A stretch of DNA of 31,519 nucleotides from an uncultured Lachnospiraceae bacterium (GCA_900554925.1 USJG01000008.1:1-31519), one strand, 5' to 3'; numbered from the stretch's first letter, positions 15,772 to 24,069 are shown. Numbers and translations: made by a program. Notes: generated by a model from the sequence alone, not told the origin.

Positions 15772-17035
15772 TGAGCTTATGTTAAATGATAATAATATTG
15801 CAATGACTGGAATTCCCCTTCAGTATAAAGGTGAAACGCGTATTGAAAAGGTGTATCGTATTCCGTTGGATTATTTAATTTACAACAAATATAATGGAAG
15901 AATTGGTTCTGATGTCCTTTCATATGAAAAGCAAAATGGATCTTTAAACCCAGAATTTAATCAAGACAGAGAGATTATAGAACGATTTCTATATGAATCA
16001 AAAGAGGACAGAAACAAAGCAACGATGCGCAGTTTGTTGAAAAATGGACAGCAGAGGTATGGTATTGTTACATCTGATGGAAAGATTGTAGATGGAAACC
16101 GCAGAGCAATGCTTTTGAATAAGTTATTTCATAAACGAGAGGAATTAGGATACTCTTATGCAGAAGTCGAGAAGTGCAAATACTTTCTTGCTATAATTCT
16201 CCCGGATGATGCTGAAGAACGTGATATTCAAAAATTAGAGACAATATATCAGATGGGAGAGGATGATAAGTTAGATTATAATCCGATTGAAAAGTATTTA
16301 AAATGTAAAGAATTAAAACGACTTGGTTTTTCAGAAGAAGATATTGCAGAATTTATGAGTGAGAAATCTGCTCAGATTAAACAATGGTTACGTATTCTGG
16401 CGTTAATGGAAGAGTATTTGAATAACTATGGTTATGAGGGGATTTATACACGATTAGAAAAAACAGAGGGTCCGTTTGTGGATTTAGAAGGTTATCTTGA
16501 CTCATATCAAAAAAAAGGTGCGAATGTTAGAAACGTTGATTGGAATTATCAGGATTCGGATATTTCTGATTTAAAGCTTGTTTGTTTTGACTATATACGA
16601 GCAAGATATGAAGGAAAAGAATTTCGAGATATTGCCAAGACTGGAAAAGAAGGAAGTATTTTTTTCTATAAAGACTTGTGGAATGATTTTTTTCAGGCAC
16701 ATATGGAAAAAATTCCAAGCGACGAAGAATCTGTGCAAGAAATGCGAGAAAAACATCCTGGTGAAGATCTTAGCATGTTATTGAAAAGCCGCGATAATGA
16801 ATGGATTCAATCGGCAAAAGGTTTATTGAAAGGTAATCTCAATAGACATTCAAGGAAGTTGGAAGATAAACGGGCGGCAAATAAACCGGCAGATTTGATT
16901 GAACGAGCATTAAGTGCATTACAGTTAGTTGATCAAACTCAGGACTCTTTTTTAAATGATTCTTATATTCTGGAGATGGTTAAAGAAATTAACCGTATTA
17001 CTTGGGAAATGAAAAAGCAATTGGAGAAAATGTGA
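15740..17035 (+). CDS. ParB/Srx-fold domain protein of the defence island
   Basis: The protein has 431 residues. The N-terminal part (about 25-190) looks like a ParB/sulfiredoxin fold. RIPLDYLIYNKYNGRI starts the domain, and GIVTSDGKIVDGNRRA (about 110-123) carries DGNRR at 118-122, matching the nucleotide-binding G-E/N-R-R type motif of that superfamily. A helix-turn-helix-like segment follows (LGFSEEDIAEFMSEKSAQIKQ, about 194-214), as in ParB-like proteins. The rest is charged and helical, without a domain I recognise. ParB-fold proteins can be CTPase clamps, nucleases or regulators; which applies here is unknown. The start at 15740 overlaps the methyltransferase, with GGGGG upstream. Its stop overlaps the helicase start as TGATG, indicating coupled translation. 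Confidence 0.75.
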   Translation: MDAITRKKKLSELMLNDNNIAMTGIPLQYKGETRIEKVYRIPLDYLIYNKYNGRIGSDVLSYEKQNGSLNPEFNQDREIIERFLYESKEDRNKATMRSLLKNGQQRYGIVTSDGKIVDGNRRAMLLNKLFHKREELGYSYAEVEKCKYFLAIILPDDAEERDIQKLETIYQMGEDDKLDYNPIEKYLKCKELKRLGFSEEDIAEFMSEKSAQIKQWLRILALMEEYLNNYGYEGIYTRLEKTEGPFVDLEGYLDSYQKKGANVRNVDWNYQDSDISDLKLVCFDYIRARYEGKEFRDIAKTGKEGSIFFYKDLWNDFFQAHMEKIPSDEESVQEMREKHPGEDLSMLLKSRDNEWIQSAKGLLKGNLNRHSRKLEDKRAANKPADLIERALSALQLVDQTQDSFLNDSYILEMVKEINRITWEMKKQLEKM

Positions 17036-19023
17036 TGGCAACAATTTCCATTGATTTTAATGCAAAAAAGAATGAAGTATATTTACTTGGCGATATTAGT
17101 TCCTTGAAAGCAAATAGATTTGCTTGGCGTTATATGTGTGATTATTTGCATCCGGAAGAAGATGGAGAAAGGTTGATAGTATCTTCGAAAGATGAAGATC
17201 CAGTTGTGGTAATGTCTAAAATTCGTTCTATGTTAGAAAAATATAAATTTAATGAAAAAAGAACAGAAACGTCTGAAAAAGTATTGTTGGATTTTTATGA
17301 AGAAGAACAGAAGTTTAAAGAATTTTCTGATAAGGCTTTAAAGATAAGGAACAATGAATGCGATGCAATTGATTTTAGAAACTTTTCGAATTCAGTTGCG
17401 AAAAATCTTACTTCAAGATCATTATATCCGTTACAGCTCTTATCAGCGTACCATATGGCATTTTCACAGAATGCGTGTAACTTTTCGGTTCCAGGAGCGG
17501 GGAAGACCAGTATAGTGTATGGTGCATATTCATACCTTCATAATCTTCCATGTGATGATGTAAAATATATTGAAAGAATATTGATTATAGGTCCTTTAAA
17601 TTCGTTCGCACCATGGGAAATGGAGTATGAAGAATGTTTTGGGCATAAACCCTCATCCCAAAGGCTGATTAGCGGAATAAGTAAGGAAGAGAAACAATTA
17701 TACTTATATTCGAATTATCCGAAGGAACTCACGCTGATTTCATATCAGTCTGTTAGATCGTTACAAAATGAACTTGGTTATTTTTTACGAAATAATAGAG
17801 TAATGATAGTTTTGGATGAGGCACATAAAATAAAAAATGTTTCTGGTGGTATGACTGCATCGGCAGTAATGAACCTTGCTAAGTATGGTAAATCAAGAAT
17901 AGTGTTAACTGGTACGCCAGCACCAAATGGATACGAGGACTTATATAATATGTTTAAATTTATATGGCCATCAAAGAATGTTATTGGATTTGAAGTGAAT
18001 CAGTTGCGCGATATCACTACTTGCAAAGATCGATCTCGTGTGGATAGATTAATTGATAATATATTGCCTTATTTTATACGAATCAAAAAGAGCGATTTAA
18101 ATATTCCTCCGGCAACTATACACCCTCCTATACGAGTACCTATGGGTAATATTCAACAACGTATCTACGATTTTGTTGAAAAGAAATACGTCGATGCAAT
18201 GTTGAGTGAAGGACCGGTTGACGTATCAACGCGTTTTAAATCAGTGTTGGCTCAGGCAAGAATGATTCGATTGGTTCAGGCGGCATCCAATCCTGCTATG
18301 TTACGTATTCCATTACAGGAGTTTATTAATGATGAAGATTGTCCACAGGAAGCTTTCCAAGCAATAGATGATTCTGATGTAATGAATTCTATTTTAGAGT
18401 ATGAAAAAACAGAAATTCCTACAAAGTATATAACTACAGAAAACCTTATTAGGAGAATTATTGATAAGGGTGAGAAAGTAGTTATATGGGCGATGTTTAT
18501 ATACACTATACATGAGTTGAGAGATTATTTAAAATCGAAAGGTATTAAGTGTCAAGTGCTATATGGTGCAATACCTGTAGAAAAAGAAGGGGTACCTGAA
18601 GATCAAGATGATGATGTTTTGACTCGAGAATGTATTGTAAGAGAATTTCAAAAGAAAGATTGTCCATATAAAGTGATAATAGCTAATCCTTTTGCAGTTG
18701 CAGAATCTATTTCTTTACACAAGGCATGTCATAATGCAATATACATAGAACGATCTTTTAATGCCGCACACTTTGTTCAATCAAAAGATCGGATTCATCG
18801 TTACGGATTGGCTCCAGGAACAGAAACAAATTATTACTATATTCTTTCTCAAGGTACTGTTGACGAAACGATTGATACTCGGCTATTGGAAAAAGAGCAA
18901 CGTATGACAGAGGTAATGGAGAGTATGCCGATTCCTTTGTTTGATGATATTTATGAAGGATTAGGTGATGATGATATTAAGGCGTTGATAAAAGATTATG
19001 TTAGAAAAACTAAGAAATCTTAA
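17035..19023 (+). CDS. SNF2-family (superfamily 2) DNA helicase/translocase
   Basis: This is a 662-residue ATP-dependent motor. About 130 N-terminal residues precede the core. Motif I is PGAGKTS (153-159), motif II is the DEAH box D261-E-A-H, motif III is LTGTPAPNGYEDLYNMF, and motif VI is QSKDRIHRYG from 582, with the SNF2-type YYILSQGTVDE shortly after. The start at 17035 is chosen because TGATG couples it to the ParB-like gene and GGAGA lies 8 nt upstream; an earlier in-frame TTG lies inside the previous gene. SNF2 proteins translocate on double-stranded DNA. In phage-defence loci such motors drive restriction. It is AT-rich like its neighbours and overlaps the next gene by 26 nt. Confidence 0.92.
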   Translation: MATISIDFNAKKNEVYLLGDISSLKANRFAWRYMCDYLHPEEDGERLIVSSKDEDPVVVMSKIRSMLEKYKFNEKRTETSEKVLLDFYEEEQKFKEFSDKALKIRNNECDAIDFRNFSNSVAKNLTSRSLYPLQLLSAYHMAFSQNACNFSVPGAGKTSIVYGAYSYLHNLPCDDVKYIERILIIGPLNSFAPWEMEYEECFGHKPSSQRLISGISKEEKQLYLYSNYPKELTLISYQSVRSLQNELGYFLRNNRVMIVLDEAHKIKNVSGGMTASAVMNLAKYGKSRIVLTGTPAPNGYEDLYNMFKFIWPSKNVIGFEVNQLRDITTCKDRSRVDRLIDNILPYFIRIKKSDLNIPPATIHPPIRVPMGNIQQRIYDFVEKKYVDAMLSEGPVDVSTRFKSVLAQARMIRLVQAASNPAMLRIPLQEFINDEDCPQEAFQAIDDSDVMNSILEYEKTEIPTKYITTENLIRRIIDKGEKVVIWAMFIYTIHELRDYLKSKGIKCQVLYGAIPVEKEGVPEDQDDDVLTRECIVREFQKKDCPYKVIIANPFAVAESISLHKACHNAIYIERSFNAAHFVQSKDRIHRYGLAPGTETNYYYILSQGTVDETIDTRLLEKEQRMTEVMESMPIPLFDDIYEGLGDDDIKALIKDYVRKTKKS

Positions 19024-19951
19024 ATATTCCCCAACGAAAGAGGGCATTATATATTTTTTAACTGATATCGTAGGCGAAAATAAGTATGATATCAGTATTC
19101 TTAACGTTCTTTGCACCCATGCACCTGACAGATTTCAATTGTCTGCATCGTATATGTTGAGTTATTGTTTGGCCTTTGGTTGGGTAATGTGTGAAGATGG
19201 GAATTGTTTTCTTTCTAAAGAAATAACTAGGTATGTTAGTGATAAGACAAAATTGAATAACAAATTGATAGAAGATTCTATTGTTATGCTTTTTAACTAT
19301 GATTTGATTAGTTCGGATATGTTTGTTTATGATGCGGATTCTGATCGTATTCGTTTTCGAAATGAAGTGTTTTCCTTGGAATATTCGGCTATCCGCAATA
19401 CGTTGATAAGTCAAGGCCTATTCGAAGTGAATAGAACGCTTCAAAGAACATTTTTCTATTTGGCAGAAGAATATATAAATATTATTGCTATGCATATTAA
19501 AAAACAAAAGAAAAAGCTTTCTTTAGAACAACTTGAAAAGAAATTAGACAAAAATACAGCTGTTGGTGAGTTGGCGGAACAATTTGTATTGGATTTTGAA
19601 CGCAAACGTCTTCCTGATGATATGAAAAATAAGATTCGTATAATATCTAGTATAGATGTTATGGCGGGTTATGATATTGTATCATATGAAACGAGTTCTT
19701 CTACGGAGATTGATCGTTTTATAGAAGTAAAAGCAGTTGATTCTAAAATGGGGTTTTTTTGGTCTGAGAATGAATATGAAGTTGCAAAGTTAAAAGGAAC
19801 CAGTTATTATTTGTACCTTGTGAATTTAGAAAAAATCAGCAAGGAAAGCTATGAGCCAATGATAATATGTGACCCGGCAAATTCAATTATGAAGTCAGAA
19901 AATTGGTTGGTAGAAACACAAATATATCACGTGAGGTATGTCCCAAACTAA
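18998..19951 (+). CDS. DUF3883-type protein, probable PD-(D/E)XK restriction nuclease subunit
   Basis: The protein has 317 residues. The N-terminal half (1-180) is helical, without a domain I recognise. The C-terminal part matches the DUF3883 pattern: VGELAEQFV (189-197, E194), the GYDIVSYE block with D226, FIEVKAVD with E243-V-K245, then a NEYEVAKLKGTSYYLYLV tail. The spacing E...D-x16-E-x-K is that of PD-(D/E)XK nucleases, so DNA cleavage is inferred. It overlaps the helicase gene by 26 nt. The pairing resembles the motor-nuclease partnership of multisubunit restriction systems. The ATG lacks a strong ribosome site and probably relies on coupling. Function as nuclease is likely but not proved by sequence alone. 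Confidence 0.72.
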   Translation: MLEKLRNLKYSPTKEGIIYFLTDIVGENKYDISILNVLCTHAPDRFQLSASYMLSYCLAFGWVMCEDGNCFLSKEITRYVSDKTKLNNKLIEDSIVMLFNYDLISSDMFVYDADSDRIRFRNEVFSLEYSAIRNTLISQGLFEVNRTLQRTFFYLAEEYINIIAMHIKKQKKKLSLEQLEKKLDKNTAVGELAEQFVLDFERKRLPDDMKNKIRIISSIDVMAGYDIVSYETSSSTEIDRFIEVKAVDSKMGFFWSENEYEVAKLKGTSYYLYLVNLEKISKESYEPMIICDPANSIMKSENWLVETQIYHVRYVPN

Positions 19952-20028
19952 TAAGAGAAGTATTTTATGAAAAAAGATGTGTTTTAAGGATTATATTATT
20001 TTAAGTTTATTTTGGGGAATATGTGATT

Positions 20029-20472
20029 ATGAAACATCCAAAGCATTACGACACAGATAAAGCGACATCTAAGCGTATGTCAAAAGTGAAATTAAAACGA
20101 GGTAATGAAGAAACGGCAGTTGCTAAACGTTTATGGCATGAAGGGTATCGGTATTGGCTCAACTATAAGAGGTTACCGGGATCGCCAGATATTGCATTGC
20201 CAAAATACAAGATAGCAATATTTATCGATGGTGAATTCTGGCATGGTTATGATTGGGATAATAAAAAATCTCAACTCAAAAGAAACCGTAAATATTGGGT
20301 AGAAAAAATCGAAGAAAACATGAAAAGAGACAACCGTGTTGATAAAGAATTGATGGCATTAGGATGGAGACCGATACATTTTTGGTCTAAAGAAGTAAAA
20401 AAAGATTTAGATAGTTGCATCGTTGCTATTAAAGAAACTATATTTGATTATATGATAGAAAACAATAATTGA
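20029..20472 (+). CDS. vsr: Vsr-like very-short-patch mismatch endonuclease
   Basis: About 147 residues, the usual Vsr length. Vsr nicks next to T:G mismatches arising from deamination of 5-methylcytosine. The family blocks are DKATSKRMSKVKLKRGNEE near the N-terminus, PGSPDIALPKYKIAIF with catalytic D54, FWH at 70-72, EKIEENMKRDNRVDKEL, and LGWRPIHFW. Where classical Vsr has HGCFWHxHxC, this one has DGEFWHGYDW, and the later zinc-site cysteine is also absent, so the structural zinc appears lost. A GTG at 20023 is an alternative start (GGGGA 5 nt upstream); the ATG at 20029 is equally plausible. It lies 77 nt after the nuclease gene and is its logical companion through the cytosine methyltransferase. 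Confidence 0.88.
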   Translation: MKHPKHYDTDKATSKRMSKVKLKRGNEETAVAKRLWHEGYRYWLNYKRLPGSPDIALPKYKIAIFIDGEFWHGYDWDNKKSQLKRNRKYWVEKIEENMKRDNRVDKELMALGWRPIHFWSKEVKKDLDSCIVAIKETIFDYMIENNN

Positions 20473-20484
20473 TATAGTCTGCGT

Positions 20485-20513
20485 TTGTAAAAATATAAGC
20501 TATTAATTAGAAT
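20485..20513 (+). promoter_or_regulatory. Candidate promoter of the frameshifted ATP-binding gene
   Basis: TTGTAA, 17-nt spacer, TAGAAT, ending 22 nt before the ATG at 20536. It suggests the downstream gene is expressed separately from the island operon. Confidence 0.45.
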
Positions 20514-20535
20514 CATTCAGAAAGGAAGTGATTTC

Positions 20536-22025
20536 ATGGCTATACCGACAAACATAAAAACATTATTATCTGGTGAAGTGGTAGAATGGGCAAGAATTGA
20601 ATTTAAAGAAACATGGGATGCAGTGGCTTCCTTGAAAACTATTTGTGCGTTTGCCAATGATCTTGATAACTGGGGCGGTGATATATTGTTATAGGTGTTG
20701 AGGAAGATAATGGAAAACCGGTTTATCCTTTAAAGGGTGTTACGACAGATAAATTAGATGCATATCAGAAGAGTATATATGCTAAATGTAAGTTGATTAG
20801 GCCAGCTTATACACCAATAATAGGAGTTGAGGCATATCAGAACAGGCAGTTTATTGTTATCTGGTGCCCCGGTGGTGATAATAGACCATATTCTTCTCCT
20901 AAGACAATGGCAAGGGATAATAAGGAGCGTATACATTATATTCGTAAGGCATCTAATACAGTGGAACCATCAGACGATGAAGAAAAGGATCTGTTCAATC
21001 TTGCAAATCGCGTGCCATTTGACGACAGAGTCAATCATCAGGCAGAAATGTCAGATCTAAACATAACTCTTATTCAAAATTATCTAAAAGAGGTTAATAG
21101 CTCTCTGTATGAAAAAGCAAAAACAGGGGACTTTATAGAAGTATGCAATGATATGAATATTATCAGCAATCTTCCGGAATATGTGAAACCTAAGAATGTC
21201 GGACTTATGTTTTTTGGCATGGAGCCGGACAAGTTCTTTCCATACACACAGATAGATATTGTTCAGTTCCCAGATGGATTGGGCGGCAATGATATTATCG
21301 AAAATACATTTAAAGGACCGCTTCATCAGCAACTTAGGGATGCACTCAGATTTATTAGAAATACGATTATAACAGAAAAGGTAGTTAAGCATCCGGATAG
21401 GGCAGAGGCAGATCGTTTCTTCAATTATCCATATGCAGCACTTGAAGAAGCTTTATCTAATGCGGTATACCATCGTGCATATGATGTCCGAGAACCGATT
21501 GAGGTGCGTGTTGAATGTGACAGAATAGAGATTGTAAGTTTTCCGGGACCAGACCGATCTGTGACGCAGGAAGGATTGAAAAATTATCGTGTGTCTAATC
21601 GTAGATACAGAAACCCTCGAATCGGTGATTTTCTAAAAGAACTGCATTTGACAGAGGGGAGAAACACTGGATTTAAGAAGATTTTGAATGCACTTGAGAC
21701 AAATGGTTCACCAAAGCCAGAGTTTGAGACGGATGATGATCATAGTTACTTTATATCAAGATTATTTGTTCATGAGGCGTTTTTGAAAGAAGAAACGAAA
21801 AGGAGCCAAAAAGGTGCCGAAAAGGAGCCAAAAAAAGGAGCTGAAAGAAAACGTGATATATTGAAACAGTTAGAGGAAAATCCCACAATGACGCAGATGG
21901 AGCTTATGGAAGAACTTGGGCTTACAAGAAAACAGGTTCAGAAAGTTATAAAAGAGTTACAGAAAGAAGGATTGCTTGTAAGAGAGGGATCTAATAGAAA
22001 AGGGTATTGGATCGTTAAAAATTAA
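20536..22025 (+). pseudogene. Frameshifted Schlafen/AlbA_2-type ATP-binding protein with C-terminal winged helix
   Basis: The ATG at 20536, with AAGGAAG at good spacing, opens a frame that stops at 20692. The protein continues at once in another frame from about 20682 (YIVIGVEEDNGKP) to 22025. Restoring one base at the GGCGGTG near 20675-20681 would give GGGYIVIGV and a protein of about 496 residues. The order is an AlbA_2 (Schlafen-like) domain with the EWARIEFKE and AFANDLDNWGG marks, a RecG-C-terminal/HATPase-like segment with EEALSNAVYHRAYD and LTEGRNTGFKKI, a charged repeat (KGAEKEPKKGAE), and a winged helix ending NRKGYWIVKN. Such proteins are common beside mobile elements and defence genes. 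Real decay, sequencing error and recoding are all possible. Confidence 0.82.
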
Positions 22026-22058
22026 ATGGGCATAGGTATACCGATAAAAAACTGGATG

Positions 22059-22088
22059 TTGTCTGTTTTTATTTTTATGTGTTATACT
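22059..22088 (+). promoter_or_regulatory. Candidate promoter of azlCD
   Basis: TTGTCT, 18-nt spacer, TATACT, about 40 nt before the azlC ATG. It marks the return to core-genome genes after the island. Confidence 0.5.
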
Positions 22089-22128
22089 TAGCCATGGCAA
22101 TAAAAATAAGGTGAGATAGAGACAGAGT

Positions 22129-22857
22129 ATGAATATAAAATATGCTTTTAAACGTTCCCTGCCGGTCATGGCAGGTTATCTTGTGCTGGGAATGGGATTT
22201 GGAATACTTCTTGAAACAAAAGGATATGGCATATGGTGGGCGCTTGGGATGAGCGTATTTATTTATGCCGGCTCCATGCAGTACGTTGCAATTGATCTTT
22301 TGACAGGGGGGGCCTCCCTTTTATCAGCGGCCCTTATGACGCTTATGGTCAACGCAAGACATTTGTTTTATGGAATCTCCATGCTTGACAGATATAAGGA
22401 AACCGGGGCCGAAAAACCCTATCTTATTTTTGCCCTGACAGATGAAACCTATTCGCTGGTCTGCAGCGGGGAGGCGCCGGAGGGAGTGGAACAGAAAAAA
22501 TACTTTTTCTGGGTATCTTTGTTTGACCAGTGTTACTGGGTAATTGGAAGCGTTGTTGGAGCATTGATTGGAAGCCTGATCACCTTTAATACCGCAGGAA
22601 TAGAATTTTCAATGACAGCATTATTTGTGGTGGTGTTTGTGGAGCAGTGGAAGAGTACCTCCAACCATTTAAGCGCTTTGATCGGAGTGTTCACATCAAT
22701 TATCTGCATTCTTATTTTTGGTGCAGACAATTTTCTGATACCGGCCATGATTGCCATAACGGCAGTGCTGATTTTGTGCAGAAATAAGCTGGATAAGACA
22801 GAAACAGGAAAAAATCAGACAGTTAAGGAAGGAAAGGGTGGTGACAAAAATGAGTGA
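22129..22857 (+). CDS. azlC: AzlC, branched-chain amino acid exporter large subunit
   Basis: This 242-residue membrane protein has about six to eight hydrophobic segments. The family marks are LPVMAGYLVLGMGFGILLE at the N-terminus, YAGSMQYVAIDLL, NARHLFYGISML and ALTDETYSL, all typical of AzlC. With AzlD it exports branched-chain amino acids and analogues such as azaleucine (family knowledge). The charged C-terminal tail overlaps the azlD start by 8 nt, so the two are coupled. The ribosome site before its own ATG is weak. No Lrp-type regulator is visible beside it. Confidence 0.92.
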   Translation: MNIKYAFKRSLPVMAGYLVLGMGFGILLETKGYGIWWALGMSVFIYAGSMQYVAIDLLTGGASLLSAALMTLMVNARHLFYGISMLDRYKETGAEKPYLIFALTDETYSLVCSGEAPEGVEQKKYFFWVSLFDQCYWVIGSVVGALIGSLITFNTAGIEFSMTALFVVVFVEQWKSTSNHLSALIGVFTSIICILIFGADNFLIPAMIAITAVLILCRNKLDKTETGKNQTVKEGKGGDKNE

Positions 22858-23176
22858 TCTGCATTCAGGAATGCTTGTGGCAGTGATTGCTCTGGTTACG
22901 CTGTTTTTAAGAGCGCTGCCCTTTGTAGTGTTTAGCGGAAAAAGAAGGACACCGGCATTTATCACTTACTTATCCGATGTCCTTCCTTATGCAATTATGG
23001 GAATGCTGGTAGTCTATTGTCTTCGCGGTGTCGATCTTCTGACAGCGCCCCACGGGCTTCCGGAACTGATTGCCTGCGTAACCGTAGTGGGTCTGCATCT
23101 GTGGAAGAAAAATACATTACTCAGCATTGCCGCAGGCACAGTTGTTTATATGGTGCTTGTTCAGATGGTGTTCTGA
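22850..23176 (+). CDS. azlD: AzlD, branched-chain amino acid exporter small subunit
   Basis: This is a 108-residue membrane protein with four hydrophobic segments. LVTLFLRALPFVVF at the start, YLSDVLPYAIMGMLVVYCL in the middle and a C-terminal IAAGTVVYMVLVQMVF are the AzlD pattern. The ATG at 22850 is preferred: GGTGGTG lies 7 nt before it, and it overlaps the azlC stop as ATGAGTGA. A GTG at 22838 is in frame but poorly placed. Its last 16 nt overlap the 3' end of the convergent degV gene. Confidence 0.9.
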   Translation: MSDLHSGMLVAVIALVTLFLRALPFVVFSGKRRTPAFITYLSDVLPYAIMGMLVVYCLRGVDLLTAPHGLPELIACVTVVGLHLWKKNTLLSIAAGTVVYMVLVQMVF

Positions 23177-24012
23177 GAAAAGAAGGCAACTGCAACTGCG
23201 CCGGGGCCCACATGAGTTCCAATAGTGCCGCCTACCGTATAGACAGGAAGGCTGTCGGTGTGAGGCTGCCAGAGAGGCTTGCTGTCCTCGATATATTTTT
23301 GTATCAGCGTATCGCTTAATCCGGTGTAGCCAAGGGCATAAGGCATATCGTAGTCGATTCCGCCGAATTTATTAATCTGTTCGATCAGAAGATTGTTGCC
23401 CTGTTTGGAGCCTCTGGCTTTTCCAAGGAGAGCTACTTCACCGTCCACAACACCTACAACGGGTTTAATGGACAGGACATTTCCGGCAAAGGCAACAGTT
23501 CTTGAAATGCGTCCTCCTTTTTTTAAGTATTCCAGGGTGTCTAGCAGAGCAATTGTATGTACCCGCTTTTTGTTTCTTTCTAATTCCTCAGCAATAAACT
23601 TTGCTGACTGGTTTTCATCTTTAAGGCGCAGAGCATATTCTACTAAAGCTCTTTGGCCTACAGCAACATTTTCACTGTCAACAACATAGACTTCTTCTTC
23701 AAATTCCGACGCTGCTGCGCAGGCATTTTGGTAGGTGCCGGAAAATTTGCCTGATAGAGTGATAATAACAGGAATATCTCCCTCCTGAATCACCTGTCGT
23801 ATTGTCTCCTCATAGGTATAAGGAGTAATTTGGCTGGTAGTGGGAAGGTCATCGCTTTCAATCAGCTTTTCATAAAATTCTCTGTGGGATAAATTGACCC
23901 CATCCTGATATTCCGTACCATGAAAGGTTATGGTGATGGGAAGGACGATCAGATCCCTGCGGCCGGAAGCTGTAATGTCTGATGCTGAGTCAGTAATAAT
24001 TCTGATATTCAT
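23161..24012 (-). CDS. DegV-family fatty-acid-binding protein
   Basis: This is a 283-residue cytosolic protein of the DegV family, which binds a fatty acid and in Firmicutes can serve fatty acid kinase (FakB role, family knowledge). The N-terminal domain has IITDSASDIT, then LPTTSQITPYTYEE and LSGKFSGTYQNA. The second lobe has VDSENVAVGQRALV, LKKGGRISRT and SIKPVVGVVDGEV, with GGTIGTHVGPGA near the end, all family hallmarks. The start at 24012 has AAGGAGCG upstream; an in-frame ATG 33 nt earlier lies too close to the promoter. No fakA is nearby. Confidence 0.93.
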   Translation of the reverse strand: MNIRIITDSASDITASGRRDLIVLPITITFHGTEYQDGVNLSHREFYEKLIESDDLPTTSQITPYTYEETIRQVIQEGDIPVIITLSGKFSGTYQNACAAASEFEEEVYVVDSENVAVGQRALVEYALRLKDENQSAKFIAEELERNKKRVHTIALLDTLEYLKKGGRISRTVAFAGNVLSIKPVVGVVDGEVALLGKARGSKQGNNLLIEQINKFGGIDYDMPYALGYTGLSDTLIQKYIEDSKPLWQPHTDSLPVYTVGGTIGTHVGPGAVAVAFFSQNTI

Positions 24013-24040
24013 ATTGTACGCTCCTTTTATTATAGAGGCG

Positions 24041-24069
24041 AGCATAGCATAAATTTATCACTCTGTCAA
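24041..24069 (-). promoter_or_regulatory. Sigma-A promoter of degV
   Basis: On the minus strand TTGACA, 17-nt spacer, TATGCT, about 30 nt before the DegV start codon. It is divergent from the rsmF promoter. Confidence 0.75.

Larger units (their letters stand above)
14125..20472 (+). other. Candidate five-gene defence system (MTase, ParB-like, SNF2 helicase, DUF3883 nuclease, Vsr)
   Basis: Five same-strand genes share an AT-rich composition and tight packing: overlaps of 32, 1 and 26 nt between the first four, then 70-odd nt to vsr. The parts make a coherent scheme (inference). The methyltransferase marks self DNA, the ParB-like protein and SNF2 motor recognise or translocate on DNA, the PD-(D/E)XK-type protein cuts, and Vsr repairs T:G mismatches left by deaminated 5-methylcytosine. 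Transfer is supported by composition and by the adjacent IS91-like element. No integrase or tRNA boundary is visible. Confidence 0.7.

Noticed and set aside
14125..20472. DISARM, BREX, Dnd or Dpd system
   Set aside because: A methyltransferase and an SNF2 helicase are present, but no DUF1998 (DrmB), PLD nuclease, PglZ, BrxC, DndCDE or DpdA-like protein is encoded. Shared parts only.
21780..21850. Short repeats (AGGAGCCAAAAA-type) as a regulatory repeat
   Set aside because: They encode the charged KGAEKEPKKGAE linker of the ATP-binding gene and need no other explanation.
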